Shown here piece after piece: positions 5,355 through 6,623 of a DNA stretch of 6,623 nt; the stretch's first letter is position 1, and every line of letters starts with the position of its first letter. The DNA is from Paludibacter sp. UBA5753. GTDB lineage: Bacteria > Bacteroidota > Bacteroidia > Bacteroidales > Paludibacteraceae. Under the pieces are notes generated by a model. It did no database searches and was not told the origin of the DNA. It worked only from the letters and a program-made list of their open reading frames with translations. The stretch lies in contig DIFH01000014.1 of assembly GCA_002427615.1 (NCBI GenBank), positions 18,815 through 25,437 of the forward strand, given 5' to 3'. A program made the position numbers and the translations under genes.

Positions 5355-6623
5355 TTATTCCATTTCTTTCTTCATATTATCCAATGCTTCGCGAACGATT
5401 TGTTGCAAAGGCAATTTAGAGGTACAAACAAATTCGCACAGCGCTACATCCTCGGGTGCAATTTCATAAGCTCCGAGGGCTTCCATTTTATCTATATTTC
5501 CGGTAATCATGGCTTTAATCAAAAATTCCGGCAAAATATCCATGGGCAACACTTTGTCGTATTCGTTAGACATGATAATGGCGCGCCGACCGCCTAAAAT
5601 GCGGGCATCGTAGTCAAAATGTTTTTTGCCGAACACTTTTTGGAGAACAGAAGTAAAATAAGTGCGGCTTGCACTGAATTTATTGAAGCGCGGCATCCCC
5701 CATCCAATCAACTCATGGGTATCTTTTCCCTCTTTAATTACCGATATTTGTGTAGCATAAGGATTGATGTAACCGGTCAAATCCACTTGTAATCCACTCA
5801 ATACGTTCCCGTTTATGTAACGGAGTTCTGTATTTTCGGTTACTTTACCTTTTACCAATGCTTCCACGCTGCAGCCTGCAACAGTCTGATAATACTGCGG
5901 ATCTTTTACTTCGGGTCCGGTAAGCGCTATGGTTCGTTTCAAATCCACGATTCCTTTATTGAAGAACCGCCCGATAAACAACACATCCTGTGCGCCGATA
6001 GTCCATACAAATTCGCCTTTGTTCACCGGATTAATTTTATTTATCTGGATTCCTACATTTCCAATCGGGTGAGGACCTTCATATTGAGTGATCTCTACAT
6101 TCTTTACTGAATTAAACACGGAAGTTGTGCCGGCTTTAACACCCAAGTGTAATTTACCTTCGGTCAGTTTGGCTAAAGCATCGATACCTGTCTGAAAATC
6201 CGCCATCTGGCTTGCAATAACAAATTCGTTATCCGGCGCTAAAGGCGCCGAATCGAAGCTCGAGATAAAAATGGCTTTAGGCGTATTGTTCGGATTGGCA
6301 ATCACATCATAAGGACGTTGTTTGATAAATGGCCACAATCCGGCAGTTAAAAGTTGCTCCTTTACTTCTTCGGCGCTTGATTTATCGATTGATTTAGGCG
6401 TGAAGTTCTCGTACAAAATTTTTGCATCGCTTTGAATGGTTATACTCAACACCTTGCGACGCTCGCCTCTGTTTACCGATAAAATTTTCCCACTTACCGG
6501 TGAAACGAAATTCATTGTATCGAAAATTTTGTCGTGAAAAACAGCGGTACCCGCTTTCACTACATCACCTTCTTTTACAGCTATTTTTGGCGTGATTCCA
6601 TGGTAATAATCCGGAATAATGGC
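5355..6623 (-). CDS. nqrA: Na+-NQR subunit A (5' end cut by window edge)
   Basis: NqrA is the peripheral cytoplasmic subunit bound to NqrB. It has been linked to quinone binding, though its exact role is less settled than that of the flavin subunits. The visible 422 residues read through to the right edge, beginning AIIPDYYHGITPKIAVKEGD. This matches the family some 35 residues after its usual start, so roughly that many residues are missing. The part starting at a GTG at 6560 (VKAGTAVFHD) is not a true start. Features seen: a lipoyl/biotinyl-like barrel segment (KEGDVVKAG ... PVSGKILSVNRGERRKV), then GPHPIGNVGIQI near visible residue 183, INPVNKGEFVWTIGAQDV and a C-terminal amphipathic tail (LPLQQIVREALDNMKKEME). 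It is the first gene of the operon; its promoter and start codon are not visible. Confidence 0.95.
   Translation of the reverse strand, partial: AIIPDYYHGITPKIAVKEGDVVKAGTAVFHDKIFDTMNFVSPVSGKILSVNRGERRKVLSITIQSDAKILYENFTPKSIDKSSAEEVKEQLLTAGLWPFIKQRPYDVIANPNNTPKAIFISSFDSAPLAPDNEFVIASQMADFQTGIDALAKLTEGKLHLGVKAGTTSVFNSVKNVEITQYEGPHPIGNVGIQINKINPVNKGEFVWTIGAQDVLFIGRFFNKGIVDLKRTIALTGPEVKDPQYYQTVAGCSVEALVKGKVTENTELRYINGNVLSGLQVDLTGYINPYATQISVIKEGKDTHELIGWGMPRFNKFSASRTYFTSVLQKVFGKKHFDYDARILGGRRAIIMSNEYDKVLPMDILPEFLIKAMITGNIDKMEALGAYEIAPEDVALCEFVCTSKLPLQQIVREALDNMKKEME

Larger units (their letters stand above)
667..6623 (-). other. nqrABCDEF operon (nqrA 5' end outside the window)
   Basis: Six genes run head to tail on the minus strand in the canonical Na+-NQR order A-B-C-D-E-F. 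Gaps are 37 nt (A-B), 36 nt (B-C), a 4-nt ATGA overlap (C-D), 138 nt (D-E) and 59 nt (E-F), and one terminator follows nqrF. No intrinsic terminator in the correct orientation is visible between genes, which suggests one transcript. The promoter must lie beyond the right edge. The presence of NqrA, NqrB and a NADH-type NqrF distinguishes this from the related RNF complex. Confidence 0.95.

Noticed and set aside
6500..6560. GTG at 6560 as the nqrA start
   Set aside because: The frame continues upstream to the window edge with clear NqrA family sequence (DYYHGITPKIAVKEGD), so the true start lies outside.

Overview
The window is dominated by a complete-looking operon, on the minus strand, for the sodium-pumping NADH:quinone oxidoreductase (Na+-NQR). 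Read in the direction of transcription (right to left) the order is nqrA (5' end cut off by the right edge), nqrB, nqrC, nqrD, nqrE, nqrF, the canonical order. Gaps are short (37, 36, -4, 138 and 59 nt). A strong Rho-independent terminator lies 32 nt after the nqrF stop codon. The organism is most likely a member of the Bacteroidota, probably of the Bacteroidales/Marinilabiliales type. This rests on the style of the Nqr proteins (for example the NqrC N-terminus), the A/T-rich leaders mostly without Shine-Dalgarno motifs, and short GC-rich palindromes in the intergenic gaps. The taxonomic call is inference.

How the genes work together: NqrF takes electrons from NADH through FAD and a 2Fe-2S centre. 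NqrD and NqrE form a membrane core with two conserved cysteines each, a metal site in known structures. NqrC and NqrB carry FMN covalently bound to threonine, and electrons pass through them to quinone while Na+ is expelled. NqrA is the large peripheral subunit on NqrB. The key residues are visible: NqrF C74/C80/C83/C115 and RAYS at 214-217, NqrB T220 in SGAT, NqrC T209 in a variant AGGT motif, NqrD C31/C114, NqrE C26/C126. No apbE flavin transferase gene is present, so NqrB and NqrC must be flavinylated by an enzyme encoded elsewhere.

Left region (1 to about 580): no convincing gene. It is a dense mosaic of short palindromic repeats: about twelve copies of a 20-21 bp unit (seven in an uninterrupted tandem run at 434-574), three copies of a 44-47 bp element (two extending to 57 bp), two copies of a perfect 8-bp-stem hairpin and two copies of another 8-bp-stem hairpin. 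These are arranged in two tandem blocks (1-194 and 195-433) followed by the array. The mosaic probably continues past the left edge and stops just before the nqr terminator. This is the least explained part of the window.

A second, smaller oddity is a MITE-like or BIME-like 125-bp element with imperfect terminal inverted repeats. It fills almost the entire nqrD-nqrE gap. A small palindrome also sits in the nqrA-nqrB gap. The operon itself looks ordinary and intact.
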